Origin: JAHEAO01 sp041633555
Lineage (GTDB): Bacteria > Pseudomonadota > Alphaproteobacteria > Rhodobacterales > Rhodobacteraceae
Reading direction: 5' to 3'
DNA length: 64,000 nt
Assembly (NCBI GenBank): GCA_041633555.1
Contig: JBFKFZ010000012.1
Coordinates: 1-64,000 of the forward strand
Every line of letters starts with the position of its first letter. Positions within the stretch are counted from its first letter, which is position 1. The notes under the pieces are model-generated. The model searched no databases. It had not been told where the DNA came from and worked only from the letters and a program-made list of their open reading frames with translations. This document shows, one piece after another, positions 34,706 to 44,934 of this stretch. The position numbers and the translations under genes were made by a program.

Positions 34706-34912
34706 ATGGAAGACCGGATCACGCGGCTGGAAGAACAGGTGGCGCATCTGACGCGGGTGGCCGAGGATCTGTCGGACGTCATCGCCCGCCAGGAGGCCGA
34801 TATCGCCCGGCTGACCCGGCGCCAGTCGATGCTGCTGCAGCGCGAGGCGGAACGCGAATTGCAGGAGGGCGGCTCCGTGCCGCTCGCCGACCAGCGCCCG
34901 CCGCACTGGTAA
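34706..34912 (+). CDS. slyX: SlyX-like coiled-coil protein
   Basis: This 68-residue protein consists mainly of one coiled coil (ITRLEEQVAHLTRVAEDLSD, VIARQEADIARLTRRQSML) with the characteristic C-terminal PPHW, the hallmark of the SlyX family. SlyX is widespread but its function is not established. It reads divergently from hisS across 89 bases. Codon use matches the rest of the window. Confidence 0.82.
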   Translation: MEDRITRLEEQVAHLTRVAEDLSDVIARQEADIARLTRRQSMLLQREAERELQEGGSVPLADQRPPHW

Positions 34913-35039
34913 CGAGCAGCGCAGTGCTGACGCGCGCGGTGCCGACCCGACGGAAGGGCAGCCGCGGTTAATGGTGCCAAATCCGAAGAAGTTCTGAACT
35001 TAGCGCCGGCACTGACGAAATCTCCGCCGCGTCCGGGCC

Positions 35040-38000
35040 TCACATATCTTCGACCGCGACCACGCCGCCCAGCGACTTGATCGCCCCCTTGATTTGCGGA
35101 TTGAGGGCGAATTCCGTCCCCGGCGTGATGTCATATTCAGCGCCGCTCGCCCGGTCGAAGACGCAGAAGGTGAGCGGCCCGCGGCTCCGCACCGTCTTGC
35201 CATCGGCTATCCGGTCGAGCAGCGACTTGACGCTGAAAATGGCCGCTTCCTCATCGACGAAAACCTTCAGCCCCATCCCCGCGCCGCCCGCCGCGACGGC
35301 GTCGATCGGGGTGATGCCCCGGGCCAGCAGTTTCAGTTGTTCCGATTCCATCGTCGCCTCGACCGTCAGCACGACATTGGCACCGGTCTCCAGATGGTCG
35401 CGCGCCGCCTCCAGCGTGTCCGAGAAGACGGTGACCTCGTAAAGCCCGGTCGGGTCCGACAGCTGCACGAAGGCAAAGCGGTTGCCGCGCGCCGACTTGC
35501 GCTCCTGCCGGCCGCTGATCGCCCCGGCCATCTTGGCGACATGCGGGGCACGTTCCGCGGCCTCGGCCACCTCGGCCAGCGTCATTACGCCCTGCCGCTT
35601 CAGGGGGGCCATGTAGTCATCCAACGGATGGCCCGAAAGGTAGAAACCGACCGCTTTGTGCTCCTCGGCCAGGCGCTCGTTCGGCAGCCAGTCCTCAACC
35701 GGCGACAGCCGCGGCTCGGGCAGGTCGTCGCCGGCCTCGCCGAACAGCGACACCTGGCTGGAATTGCGCTGGTCATGGATCGCGGCCGAGTAATTCACCA
35801 AGGCATCGAGGCTGTCGAAGACCCGCCGCCGGTTCGGATCGAGCTGATCGAAGGCGCCGGACCGGGCCAACATCTCCATCGGCCGCTTGCCGACCCGCTT
35901 CAGATCCACCCGCCGGGCGAAGTCGAAGAGCGTGACGAAGGGCTTATCGCCCCGCGCCTCGGTGATCAGCTTCATCGCCTCGCCGCCGACATTCTTCAGC
36001 GCCCCGAGCGCATAGACCACGCGGCCTTCGGAGACGCTGAACATCGCTTCCGAACGGTTCACGCAAGGCGGCACGATCTCGATCTCCAGCCCGCGCCGGA
36101 CCTCCTCGGCATAGGTCGCCAGCTTGTCGGTCAGGTGGATATCGCAGTTCATCACCCCGGCCATGAACTCGACCGGATGGTTCGCCTTCAGCCAGCCGGT
36201 CTGGTAGCTGACCACAGCGTAAGCGGCGGCATGCGACTTGTTGAAGCCGTAATTGGCGAATTTCTCCAGAAGGTCGAAGACCTCGCTGGCCTTCTTCGCC
36301 TCGACGCCGTTGGCCTTGGCGCCCTCGACGAATTTCGGCCGCTCCTTGGCCATTTCCTCGGCGATCTTCTTGCCCATCGCCCGGCGCAACAGGTCCGCAC
36401 CACCCAGCGTGTAGCCCGCCATCACCTGGGCGATCTCCATCACCTGTTCCTGGTAGACGATGATGCCTTGGGTCTCCTCGAGGATATGGTCGATCAGCGG
36501 GTGAATGGACTCCAGCACGCGCAGCCCGTTCTTGACCTCGCAATAGGTCGGGATGTTCTCCATCGGGCCGGGCCGGTAGAGCGCCACCAAGGCCACGATA
36601 TCCTCGATGCATGTCGGCTTCATGCGCCTCAGCGCATCCATCATGCCCGAACTTTCCACCTGGAACACCGCGACCGTGCGCGCCGAGGCATAAAGCTCGT
36701 AGGTCTTCGCGTCATCGAGCGGGATCAGGTTGATGTCGATCTCGACGCCGCGCTGCTTCAAGAGGTCGATCGCGTTCTGGATCACCGTCAGCGTCTTGAG
36801 CCCCAGAAAGTCGAACTTCACCAGACCGGCAGCTTCCACCCATTTCATGTTGAACTGGGTCGCGGGCATGTCCGAGCGCGGATCCTGGTAAAGCGGCACC
36901 AGCTCGTCGAGCGGCCGGTCGCCGATCACCACGCCGGCAGCATGGGTCGAGGCGTTCCGCAAGAGCCCTTCCAACTGCATGCCGTATTTCAGCAGCCGGT
37001 CGACGACCTCTTCGTTCTTTGCCTCTTCGCGCAGGCGCGGCTCATCGGCCAGCGCCTTATCGATCGAAACCGGCTTGACGCCCTCGACCGGGATCATCTT
37101 CGACAGCCGGTCGACCTGGCCGTAGGGCATCTGCAAAACCCGGCCCACATCGCGCACCGCCGCCTTCGACAGAAGCGCACCGAAGGTGATGATCTGGGCC
37201 ACCCGGTCGCGGCCGTATTTCTCCTGCACGTACTGGATCACCTCCTCGCGGCGATCCATGCAGAAGTCGATGTCGAAATCCGGCATCGAGACCCGCTCGG
37301 GGTTCAGGAACCGTTCGAAAAGCAAGGAGTAGCGCAAGGGATCGAGATCGGTGATGGTCAGCGCATAGGCGACCAGCGAACCCGCGCCCGACCCGCGCCC
37401 CGGCCCGACCGGAATGTCGTGATCCTTGGCCCATTTGATGAAATCGGCGACGATCAGGAAATATCCCGGAAACCCCATCCCCTCGATGATCCCGAGCTCG
37501 AATTCCAGCCGCTTCTCGTAATCCTCGACGGGTGCCGCGGGTTCGATGATCGCCAGCCGATCCCTCAGCCCCTCGACCGCCTGACGGCGCAGTTCCTGCA
37601 CCTCGTCATCGGCGAATTTCGGCAGGATCGGTTCGCGCTTCCCGGCAGCAAAGGCGCAGCGGCGCGCGATCTCAACGGTGTTCTCGATGGCTTCCGGAAG
37701 ATCGGCAAACAGCGTCACCATCTCCTCGGGCGACTTGAAATAGTGCTGCGCGGTCAGCCGCCGCCGGGGTTCCTGCTGGTCGACATAGGCGCCTTGCGCG
37801 ATGCAGAGAAGCGCGTCATGCGCCTCGTAAATTTCGGGCTTCGGGAAATAGACATCGTTGGTCGCGACCAGCGGCAGGTCCATCGCATAGGCCATTTCGA
37901 CGAAACCGCGTTCGGTCAGCCGCTCGGCCTCGGGCTGGCCGGCCTCGCCGGGATGGCGCTGCAGCTCGACATAGAGCCTGCCGGGACAGATCCCCGCCAG

Positions 38001-38486
38001 CCGGCTCATCAGCGCATGCGCCCGCGCAAGCTGCCCCTGCTGCAAGAGCCGCCCGACCGGGCCATCGGGACCGCCGGTCAGGCAGATCAGACCCTCGGCA
38101 TGATCGGCCAGTTCCTCGATCCGGACCGTCGGAAGCGCACCGCCCTTGTCGAGATAAAGGCGGGAATTCAGCTTCATCAGGTTGCCATATCCGGCCCCGT
38201 TCTGTGCCAGCAGCACCACCGGTGCGGGCGGGCGGGCGCGTTCGCCCGCCGGGGCCGGGTCATAGTCCAGATCGACCTGGCAGCCGATGATCGGCTGAAT
38301 GCCTGCCCCTTTCGCCGCCACGGAAAATTCCAGCGCCGCAAACATGTTGTTGCTGTCTGTGACCGCCACGGCGGGCATCGCGTTCTTGGCGCAGATCCCG
38401 GCCAGCGACTTGACTGGCACAGCGCCTTCCAGAAGCGAATATTCGGTATGCAGGCGAAGGTGGATGAATCGGGGCTGACTGCTCAT
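35040..38486 (-). CDS. dnaE: DNA polymerase III alpha subunit
   Basis: This is the replicative polymerase, a class C family enzyme of 1148 residues. Order: N-terminal PHP domain (FIHLRLHTEYSLLEGAVPVK), then the polymerase active site with SMPDFDIDFCMDRREEVIQY (catalytic aspartates), PGRGSGAGSLVAYAL, the finger and helix-hairpin-helix regions, an OB-fold region near SARGNRFAFVQLSDPTGLYEV, and a C-terminal part. The PHP motif HTEYSLLEG keeps the metal-binding histidine. It stands alone in this region; the 127 bases after the stop hold no clear terminator. The start ATG at 38486 has a weak ribosome site. Confidence 0.97.
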   Translation of the reverse strand: MSSQPRFIHLRLHTEYSLLEGAVPVKSLAGICAKNAMPAVAVTDSNNMFAALEFSVAAKGAGIQPIIGCQVDLDYDPAPAGERARPPAPVVLLAQNGAGYGNLMKLNSRLYLDKGGALPTVRIEELADHAEGLICLTGGPDGPVGRLLQQGQLARAHALMSRLAGICPGRLYVELQRHPGEAGQPEAERLTERGFVEMAYAMDLPLVATNDVYFPKPEIYEAHDALLCIAQGAYVDQQEPRRRLTAQHYFKSPEEMVTLFADLPEAIENTVEIARRCAFAAGKREPILPKFADDEVQELRRQAVEGLRDRLAIIEPAAPVEDYEKRLEFELGIIEGMGFPGYFLIVADFIKWAKDHDIPVGPGRGSGAGSLVAYALTITDLDPLRYSLLFERFLNPERVSMPDFDIDFCMDRREEVIQYVQEKYGRDRVAQIITFGALLSKAAVRDVGRVLQMPYGQVDRLSKMIPVEGVKPVSIDKALADEPRLREEAKNEEVVDRLLKYGMQLEGLLRNASTHAAGVVIGDRPLDELVPLYQDPRSDMPATQFNMKWVEAAGLVKFDFLGLKTLTVIQNAIDLLKQRGVEIDINLIPLDDAKTYELYASARTVAVFQVESSGMMDALRRMKPTCIEDIVALVALYRPGPMENIPTYCEVKNGLRVLESIHPLIDHILEETQGIIVYQEQVMEIAQVMAGYTLGGADLLRRAMGKKIAEEMAKERPKFVEGAKANGVEAKKASEVFDLLEKFANYGFNKSHAAAYAVVSYQTGWLKANHPVEFMAGVMNCDIHLTDKLATYAEEVRRGLEIEIVPPCVNRSEAMFSVSEGRVVYALGALKNVGGEAMKLITEARGDKPFVTLFDFARRVDLKRVGKRPMEMLARSGAFDQLDPNRRRVFDSLDALVNYSAAIHDQRNSSQVSLFGEAGDDLPEPRLSPVEDWLPNERLAEEHKAVGFYLSGHPLDDYMAPLKRQGVMTLAEVAEAAERAPHVAKMAGAISGRQERKSARGNRFAFVQLSDPTGLYEVTVFSDTLEAARDHLETGANVVLTVEATMESEQLKLLARGITPIDAVAAGGAGMGLKVFVDEEAAIFSVKSLLDRIADGKTVRSRGPLTFCVFDRASGAEYDITPGTEFALNPQIKGAIKSLGGVVAVEDM

Positions 38487-38705
38487 GGCGCCACGTTATG
38501 TCAAGTACATAAAATGCGAAAGCCCGCAGCTATCATTCGGCATTGCCTGAAAGTCCTTCAGCCCCCTGGCACGAATCCTTTGCTTGCCAGAACGGTTTTT
38601 TCAGGCTTTGCTACCTGTCAGTCAACGGGCCGCGCGTCTGCTTTACGCCGCATCGGGTAGTCGCGCCGCAGGTCTGATTGAAAAAGAAAGCGGCGGATAA
38701 ACGAC
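38487..38705. promoter_or_regulatory. Divergent dnaE / xdhA promoter region
   Basis: This 219-base gap separates dnaE (leftward) from the xdhABC-transporter operon (rightward), and must contain both promoters. The only clear element is a GAAAGCGGCGGATAAACGAC leader before the xdhA ATG with a weak Shine-Dalgarno (GGCGGA). No operator for a purine regulator was recognised. Confidence 0.5.
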
Positions 38706-40073
38706 ATGGGAGTGGAGTTTCTTCTGAACGGAGAGACGGTTCGCGTCGAGGGGGAGGCCCCGACCCGGACATTGCTGGACTGGCTGCGCGACATGCGCGG
38801 GTTGAAAGGCACGAAAGAGGGATGCAACGAAGGCGATTGCGGGGCCTGCACGGTCATGGTCACCGACGCCCGGGGCAGCCGCGCGGTGAATGCCTGCATC
38901 CTGTTCCTGCCGCAGTTACACGGCAAGGCGGTGCGCACGGTCGAGGGCATTTCCGGCCCCGGCGGCCAGATGCACCCGGTGCAAACGGCGATGGTCGAAC
39001 ATCACGGCTCGCAATGTGGCTTCTGCACGCCGGGCTTCGTCGTGTCGATGGCTGTGGCGCACAAGAATGGCCGCACAGATTTCGATGACCAACTGGCCGG
39101 CAATCTCTGCCGCTGCACCGGCTACGCCCCGATCATCCGTGCAGCTGAAGCTGTTGTCGACGCTCCCGTTCCCGACTGGATGGCCGAAGATCTCGCCGCT
39201 CTGAAGGCCGCCGAGAGCGACGTCGCGATCCCGCGCAACTCCGACGCGCTAGCCACATGGTACGCCGCGCATCCCGACGCCGTCCTTGTCGGCGGGGCCA
39301 CGGATGTCGGCCTCTGGGTCACCAAGCGGCTCGACGATCTTAAAGAGGTCGCGTTTCTGAGCGGTGTCGAGGACCTCAAGGACATCGAGATCACCGGCGA
39401 CAGCATCCGCATCGGTGCCTGCGCTAGCGTCACCGACGCGATGCAGGCCCTCGCCCCGCTGCATCCCGATTTCGCCGAGATGCTGCGCCGCTACGGCTCG
39501 GTGCAGGTTCGCAACGCCGCCACCATCGGCGGCAACATCGCCAACGGCTCGCCAATCGGCGACAGCCCGCCCGCCCTCATCGCACTCGGCGCGACCCTGC
39601 ATCTGCGCAAGGGCGACACCCGCCGCGAGCTGCCGATCGAGGATTTCTTTATCGATTACGGCAAGCAGGACCGCGCCAAGGGCGAGTTCGTCGAGGCCGT
39701 CACCATCCCGCGGCAGCCCGACCGGCTGAAATGCTACAAGATTTCCAAGCGCTTCGATCAGGACATTTCCGCCCTCTGCGGCTGCTTCAGTATCCGCATA
39801 GACGCCGGCAAGGTCGCCGAGGCCCGCATCGCCTTTGGCGGCATGGCGGGCATTCCGAAACGCGCCGCTGCCGCCGAAGCGGCCCTGACAGGCCAGCCCT
39901 GGACGCGCGAAACCGTCGAGGCGGCCATGACCTCAATGAACCGGGATTTCACCCCGATGACCGACATGCGCGCCTCCGCCGATTACCGGATGGCCTCGGC
40001 GCGCAACCTGCTCCTGCGCTATTTCCTCGAAAATCAGGGCGAAAGCACGCGCGTGCTGGAGGTGACGTCATGA
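38706..40073 (+). CDS. xdhA: Xanthine dehydrogenase small subunit
   Basis: The 455-residue subunit carries the iron-sulfur and FAD centres of xanthine dehydrogenase. The first [2Fe-2S] cluster is in GCNEGDCGACTV and the second in CGFCTPGFV plus LCRCTGYAP. The FAD domain follows, with VGGATDVGLWV and NAATIGGNIANGSPIGD. The C-terminal CO dehydrogenase-type FAD domain ends near residue 445. Electrons from hypoxanthine or xanthine oxidation at XdhB pass through the clusters to FAD and NAD+. The stop overlaps the xdhB start as ATGA. Confidence 0.95.
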   Translation: MGVEFLLNGETVRVEGEAPTRTLLDWLRDMRGLKGTKEGCNEGDCGACTVMVTDARGSRAVNACILFLPQLHGKAVRTVEGISGPGGQMHPVQTAMVEHHGSQCGFCTPGFVVSMAVAHKNGRTDFDDQLAGNLCRCTGYAPIIRAAEAVVDAPVPDWMAEDLAALKAAESDVAIPRNSDALATWYAAHPDAVLVGGATDVGLWVTKRLDDLKEVAFLSGVEDLKDIEITGDSIRIGACASVTDAMQALAPLHPDFAEMLRRYGSVQVRNAATIGGNIANGSPIGDSPPALIALGATLHLRKGDTRRELPIEDFFIDYGKQDRAKGEFVEAVTIPRQPDRLKCYKISKRFDQDISALCGCFSIRIDAGKVAEARIAFGGMAGIPKRAAAAEAALTGQPWTRETVEAAMTSMNRDFTPMTDMRASADYRMASARNLLLRYFLENQGESTRVLEVTS

Positions 40074-42472
40074 CTGTCGCAAAGCCGCTTCCGCATGATG
40101 CAGCACCGCTGCATGTCACCGGCCAGGCCCGCTATGTCGACGACATCCCGGTGCCCGCCAACTGCTTGCACCTCGCCTTCGGTCTCTCGACCATCGCCCA
40201 TGGCGACATCACCACCTGCGATCTCGACCCGGTGCGCGCCGCCCCCGGCGTCGTCGCCGTCCTGACCGCCGACGACCTGCCCTTCGCCAACGACGTCTCG
40301 CCCTCGATCCATGACGAGCCGCTGCTCGCCATCGGCACCGTCCATTATGTCGGCCAGCCGATCTTCCTGGTCGTCGCCGAAACCCACCTAGCCGCCCGCA
40401 AGGCCGCGCGGCTGGGCAAGATCGCCTACAGCGAAAAGACGCCGCTCCTGACCATCGAGGAGGCACTGAAGGCAAACAGCCGGTTCGAGGATGGCCCGAT
40501 CGTCTGGTCCAAGGGCGATGCCGCCGCCGCGCTGAAAGCCGCGAAAAACCGCCTGCAGGGCAGCCTCACCATGGGCGGACAAGAGCATTTCTACCTCGAA
40601 GGACAGGCCGCGCTGGCGCTGCCGCAGGAAGGCGGCGACATGCTGGTACATTCCTCGACCCAGCACCCGACCGAGATCCAGCACAAGGTGGCCGAGGCCA
40701 TCGGCGCGCCGATGAACGCGGTCCGCGTCGAGATCCGGCGGATGGGCGGCGGCTTCGGCGGCAAGGAAAGCCAGGGCAACGCGCTGGCCGTCGGCTGCGC
40801 CGTTGCGGCGCGCCTCACCGGCCGTCCCTGCAAGATGCGCTATGACCGCGACGACGACATGGTCATCACTGGCAAGCGCCACGATTTCCGCATCGACTAC
40901 GATGTCGGATATGACGACGAAGGCCGCATCGCCGGGGTGGAGTTCAGGCAATTTGCCCGCTGCGGCTGGGCGCTTGACCTGTCGATCCCGGTTGCCGACC
41001 GCGCGATGCTGCATTCCGACAATGCCTACAACCTCCCTGCCGCAAGGATCGAGAGCCACCGGCTGAAGACCAACACCCAGTCCGCCACCGCCTATCGCGG
41101 CTTCGGCGGCCCACAGGGCATGTTGGGCATCGAGCGGGTTCTCGACCACATCGCCCATGCCGTGGGCCGCGACCCCTATGACGTGCGGCGCGCGAATTTC
41201 TATGCCGATGCCGCCCCGGCAACCGCGACCGAGCCGGTCAGCCAAGCGCTCGATGAGGGCCGCGGGGTTCCCGCTAATGCCAGCGCCGATCTAACGTCCC
41301 TCGGCACGCCCGAGGCTGTCGGCCATGCGGCCCCGCCGCCAAAAGGCACGCAGACCACGCCCTATCACATGGCGGTCGAGGATTTCATCCTCAACGACCT
41401 CTGCGACAAGCTTGAAAAGACCGCCGACTACCGCGCCCGCCGTAAGGCCGTCGCCGCGTGGAACGCCAGGAACGCGGTGCTGAAGAAGGGCATCGCCCTG
41501 ACCCCGGTCAAGTTCGGCATCAGCTTCACGCTCACCCATCTCAACCAGGCCGGCGCGCTCGTCCATGTCTATCAGGACGGCTCGATCCACATGAACCATG
41601 GCGGCACCGAGATGGGCCAGGGCCTGTTTCAGAAGGTGGCGCAGGTGGCGGCAACCTCGTTCGGCGTCGACCTCACCTCGGTCAAGATCACCGCGACCGA
41701 CACCGCCAAGGTGCCCAACACCTCGGCCACCGCCGCCTCTTCTGGCTCGGATCTCAACGGCATGGCGGTCAAGGCCGCCTGCGACACGATCAGCGACCGG
41801 ATCGCCGACTTCCTCGGCGAACGCTACCAGACCCGCGACGTGCGCTTTGCCGACAACAAGGTGCAGGTCGGCGGCGAGACCCTGACCTTCACCGAGGCCG
41901 TCAAGCTCGCCTACGAGAACCGCGTCAGCCTGTCCTCGACCGGCTTCTACAAGACCCCGAAGATCGAGTGGAACCGGATCGCGGGCAAGGGCCGCCCGTT
42001 CTACTATTTCGCCTATGGCGCGGCGGTCACCGAATGCGTCATCGACACGCTGACCGGCGAAAACCGCATCCTGCGCACCGACATCCTGCATGATTGCGGC
42101 ACCTCGTTGAACCCGGCCATCGACATCGGCCAGATCGAGGGCGGTTACGTGCAGGGCGCGGGCTGGCTGACCACCGAGGAATTGGTCTGGGACGGCAAGG
42201 GCCGCCTGACGACCCATGCGCCCTCAACCTACAAGATCCCCGCCTGCTCCGACCGGCCCGACATCTTCAACGTCGCGCTCTACGATGGCCGCAACCGCGA
42301 GGATACGATCTACCGCTCCAAGGCAGTGGGCGAGCCGCCTTTCATGCTCGGCATCTCGGCGCTGATGGCGCTTTCCGATGCCATCGCTGCCTGCGGCGAA
42401 AGCTATCCTTCGCTCGACGCGCCCGCCACCGCGGAACGCATCTTGACGACGCTCGGCCGGGTGCAGGCATGA
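40070..42472 (+). CDS. xdhB: Xanthine dehydrogenase large (molybdopterin) subunit
   Basis: This 800-residue subunit holds the molybdenum cofactor and oxidises hypoxanthine to xanthine and urate. Characteristic segments are GGGFGGKESQGN, YRGFGGPQGMLG, NHGGTEMGQGLFQKV, and the catalytic glutamate in AVGEPPFMLGISAL near the C terminus. The ATG at 40070 has GGAGG eight bases upstream and overlaps the xdhA stop. The operon order xdhA-xdhB-xdhC is that of Rhodobacter capsulatus. Confidence 0.95.
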   Translation: MTVAKPLPHDAAPLHVTGQARYVDDIPVPANCLHLAFGLSTIAHGDITTCDLDPVRAAPGVVAVLTADDLPFANDVSPSIHDEPLLAIGTVHYVGQPIFLVVAETHLAARKAARLGKIAYSEKTPLLTIEEALKANSRFEDGPIVWSKGDAAAALKAAKNRLQGSLTMGGQEHFYLEGQAALALPQEGGDMLVHSSTQHPTEIQHKVAEAIGAPMNAVRVEIRRMGGGFGGKESQGNALAVGCAVAARLTGRPCKMRYDRDDDMVITGKRHDFRIDYDVGYDDEGRIAGVEFRQFARCGWALDLSIPVADRAMLHSDNAYNLPAARIESHRLKTNTQSATAYRGFGGPQGMLGIERVLDHIAHAVGRDPYDVRRANFYADAAPATATEPVSQALDEGRGVPANASADLTSLGTPEAVGHAAPPPKGTQTTPYHMAVEDFILNDLCDKLEKTADYRARRKAVAAWNARNAVLKKGIALTPVKFGISFTLTHLNQAGALVHVYQDGSIHMNHGGTEMGQGLFQKVAQVAATSFGVDLTSVKITATDTAKVPNTSATAASSGSDLNGMAVKAACDTISDRIADFLGERYQTRDVRFADNKVQVGGETLTFTEAVKLAYENRVSLSSTGFYKTPKIEWNRIAGKGRPFYYFAYGAAVTECVIDTLTGENRILRTDILHDCGTSLNPAIDIGQIEGGYVQGAGWLTTEELVWDGKGRLTTHAPSTYKIPACSDRPDIFNVALYDGRNREDTIYRSKAVGEPPFMLGISALMALSDAIAACGESYPSLDAPATAERILTTLGRVQA

Positions 42473-43404
42473 GCTTCCACCTGCAAGCCCTGCGCGAGGC
42501 CGTCGCCAAACATGGCCGCGTCGTGCGCGTGGTGATCGCCGAGGTGGCGGGCTCGGTGCCCCGCGAACCCGGCGCGGCGATGCTGGTCTGGTCCGGCGGA
42601 CAAAGCGGCACGATCGGCGGCGGAACCCTCGAATTCGAAGCGGCCGACCGCGCGCGCAACATGGCCGCCGACCGTATCGACCGGGTGCCGCTCGGCCCCC
42701 GCCTCGGCCAGTGCTGCGGCGGGGCGGTCGTGCTTGTGTCCGAAATCTACGATGCCGACCGGGTCGCGGGCGTGACGGAACCCTACACGCTGCGCAATCT
42801 CGGCGGTTCGGCCAAGGTTCCCCTGCCCCTCCAGCGCCTCCTGAAACGCGCGCGCAATGCCGGGCAGCCGACCGGACTCGCCTTTGCCGAGAACTGGATC
42901 CTCGAAACCGTCTCGCCGCCCCGCAAGCCGCTCTGGATCTTCGGTGCCGGTCATGTCGGCCGAGCGCTCATTTGGGTGCTCGCCCCACTCGACGAGTTCG
43001 ACCTGACATGGATCGACACCGCGCCTAACCGCTTCCCGGACGAGATTCCCGCCGGTGTGACGCAGCTGATCGCCGCCGATCCCGCCGATCTCGTACCCTA
43101 CGCCCCCGCCGGGGCAGAGCACCTGATCCTGACCTATTCCCATGCGCTGGATCTGGAACTCTGCCACCGGCTGCTCGGCCACGGCTTTGCCGCCGCGGGC
43201 CTGATCGGGTCGCGCACGAAATGGGCTCGGTTCCGCAAACGATTGCGGGAACTTGGCCATACCGACGCACAGATCGCCAGCATCCGCTGCCCGATCGGTC
43301 AGCCGGAGCTGGGCAAACGCCCGCAGGCCATCGCCATCGGCGTTGCCGCGGAACTGCTTTCACAAAAGGCCCACGGAGAGGCCAAACGGGACAGGGTAAG
43401 TTGA
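42469..43404 (+). CDS. xdhC: Xanthine dehydrogenase accessory protein
   Basis: XdhC binds molybdopterin, promotes its sulfuration and inserts it into XdhB; it is not part of the final enzyme. The 311-residue protein has an N-terminal XdhC domain (SVPREPGAAMLV, GTIGGGTLEFEA, LGQCCGGAVV) and a C-terminal Rossmann domain (WIFGAGHVGRALIW, GLIGSRTKWARFRKRL). Its start overlaps the xdhB stop as ATGA. The stop TGA is immediately followed by the ATG of the transporter ATPase, tying the importer to this operon. Confidence 0.94.
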   Translation: MSFHLQALREAVAKHGRVVRVVIAEVAGSVPREPGAAMLVWSGGQSGTIGGGTLEFEAADRARNMAADRIDRVPLGPRLGQCCGGAVVLVSEIYDADRVAGVTEPYTLRNLGGSAKVPLPLQRLLKRARNAGQPTGLAFAENWILETVSPPRKPLWIFGAGHVGRALIWVLAPLDEFDLTWIDTAPNRFPDEIPAGVTQLIAADPADLVPYAPAGAEHLILTYSHALDLELCHRLLGHGFAAAGLIGSRTKWARFRKRLRELGHTDAQIASIRCPIGQPELGKRPQAIAIGVAAELLSQKAHGEAKRDRVS

Positions 43405-44934
43405 ATGAAGACTGACGGAACGCTGCTGAAGGTGGAGGGCGTGACCAAGGCCTATCCCGGCGTCGTCGCGAATGACAAGGTGTCGTTCAGCGTCGCGCCC
43501 GGAGAAGTCCACGCGCTTCTGGGTGAAAACGGCGCCGGCAAATCGACGCTGGTCAAGATGATCTACGGGCTGGTGCGCCCCGATTCCGGCCACATGGTCT
43601 GGAACGGTTCGGCCTACGAACCCGCGACGCCGCAGGCCGCGCGCTCCACCGGCGTGGCGATGGTGTTCCAGCATTTCTCGCTCTTCGAGGCGCTGAACGT
43701 GGCAGAGAATGTCGCCCTCGGCATGGAAGACCCGCCGCCGATGCGCCAGCTTGCCGACCGCATCCGCGAGGTCTCGGAAACCTACGGCCTGCCGCTCGAC
43801 CCGACCCGGCTGGTCGGCGAGCTCAGCGCCGGCGAGCGCCAGCGGGTCGAGATCATCCGGTGCCTTTTGCAGGATCCAAAGCTGCTGATCATGGACGAGC
43901 CGACCTCGGTCCTGACCCCGCAAGAGGTTGATATCCTTTTCGAAACCCTTCGCCAGCTTAGCGCCGAGGGCACCGCGATCCTCTATATCTCGCACAAGCT
44001 CGAAGAGATTCGCTCGCTCTGCGACAGCGCCACGATCCTGAGGCTCGGCAAGGTCGTCGGCACCACCAACCCGCGCGAAAGCTCGGCCCGGGAACTGGCC
44101 GAGATGATGGTCGGCCAGACCCTGCACACGCCCAGCCGCGAAAGCGCCGATCTGGGCGAGGTGGTGGTGGAACTGACCAAACTGTCGGTCAAGTCGTCGA
44201 ACCCGTTCGGCACTTCGCTGAAAGAGGTTTCGCTCGCCGTCCAGGCCGGGGAGGTTCTGGGCATCGGCGGCGTCGCCGGCAACGGCCAGGACGAATTGCT
44301 CGCTGCCCTCTCGGGCGAGGCGCTTGCCCCACATGGCGCGGTCAAGCTGAAGGGGCAGGATATCAGTCATCTCGGGCCGAATGCCCGGCGCGCGCTCGGC
44401 CTTCTGGCCGCGCCCGAGGAACGGCTCGGCCATGCGGCTGCACCCGACATGAGCCTGACCGAGAACGCCGCGCTCACCGGCACCATCCGCCGCAGCCTTG
44501 CCAACCGGGGCTTTGTCAACTGGCGCGCCACCGAGGATTTCGCCAACGAGATCATCAAGGCCTTCGACGTCCGCACGCCGGGGCCGCATAATGCCGCGCG
44601 CTCGCTTTCGGGCGGCAACCTGCAGAAATTCGTCATCGGCCGCGAGGTCCTGCAAAATCCCGACCTTCTGGTCGTGAACCAGCCGACCTGGGGCGTCGAT
44701 GCCTCTGCCGCGGCGTCGATCCGCCAGGCGCTGCTCGATATCGCGGCGCGTGGTGCTGCGGTGATCTGCATCTCTCAGGATCTCGATGAACTGATGGAAA
44801 TCTCGGACCGCTTCGCCGCCCTGAACGAGGGCAGGCTCAGTCCGCCACGACCCGCTAAGGGCCTGACGGTCGATGAGATCGGCCTGATGATGGGCGGCGC
44901 ACACGATATGGAGGTGGCCCATGCTGACGCTTGA
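43405..44934 (+). CDS. ABC importer ATPase for nucleosides/purines (two NBDs)
   Basis: This is a 509-residue double-domain ATPase of the sugar/nucleoside (RbsA/YufO) type. The first domain has Walker A GENGAGKST, signature LSAGERQRVEI and Walker B LLIMDEPTSVLTP. The second has a degenerate Walker A (GVAGNGQDELL) and signature LSGGNLQKFVIGRE, as usual in this subclass. It begins one base after the xdhC stop and shares an operon with two permeases and a BMP-family binding protein. Substrate inferred as a purine base or nucleoside, from the xdh genes and the binding-protein family. Confidence 0.9.
   Translation: MKTDGTLLKVEGVTKAYPGVVANDKVSFSVAPGEVHALLGENGAGKSTLVKMIYGLVRPDSGHMVWNGSAYEPATPQAARSTGVAMVFQHFSLFEALNVAENVALGMEDPPPMRQLADRIREVSETYGLPLDPTRLVGELSAGERQRVEIIRCLLQDPKLLIMDEPTSVLTPQEVDILFETLRQLSAEGTAILYISHKLEEIRSLCDSATILRLGKVVGTTNPRESSARELAEMMVGQTLHTPSRESADLGEVVVELTKLSVKSSNPFGTSLKEVSLAVQAGEVLGIGGVAGNGQDELLAALSGEALAPHGAVKLKGQDISHLGPNARRALGLLAAPEERLGHAAAPDMSLTENAALTGTIRRSLANRGFVNWRATEDFANEIIKAFDVRTPGPHNAARSLSGGNLQKFVIGREVLQNPDLLVVNQPTWGVDASAAASIRQALLDIAARGAAVICISQDLDELMEISDRFAALNEGRLSPPRPAKGLTVDEIGLMMGGAHDMEVAHADA

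Noticed and set aside
35094..38660. Long open frame on the plus strand opposite dnaE
   Set aside because: High GC content leaves few stops in the antisense frames. The product has no recognisable domain, while dnaE on the other strand is certain.
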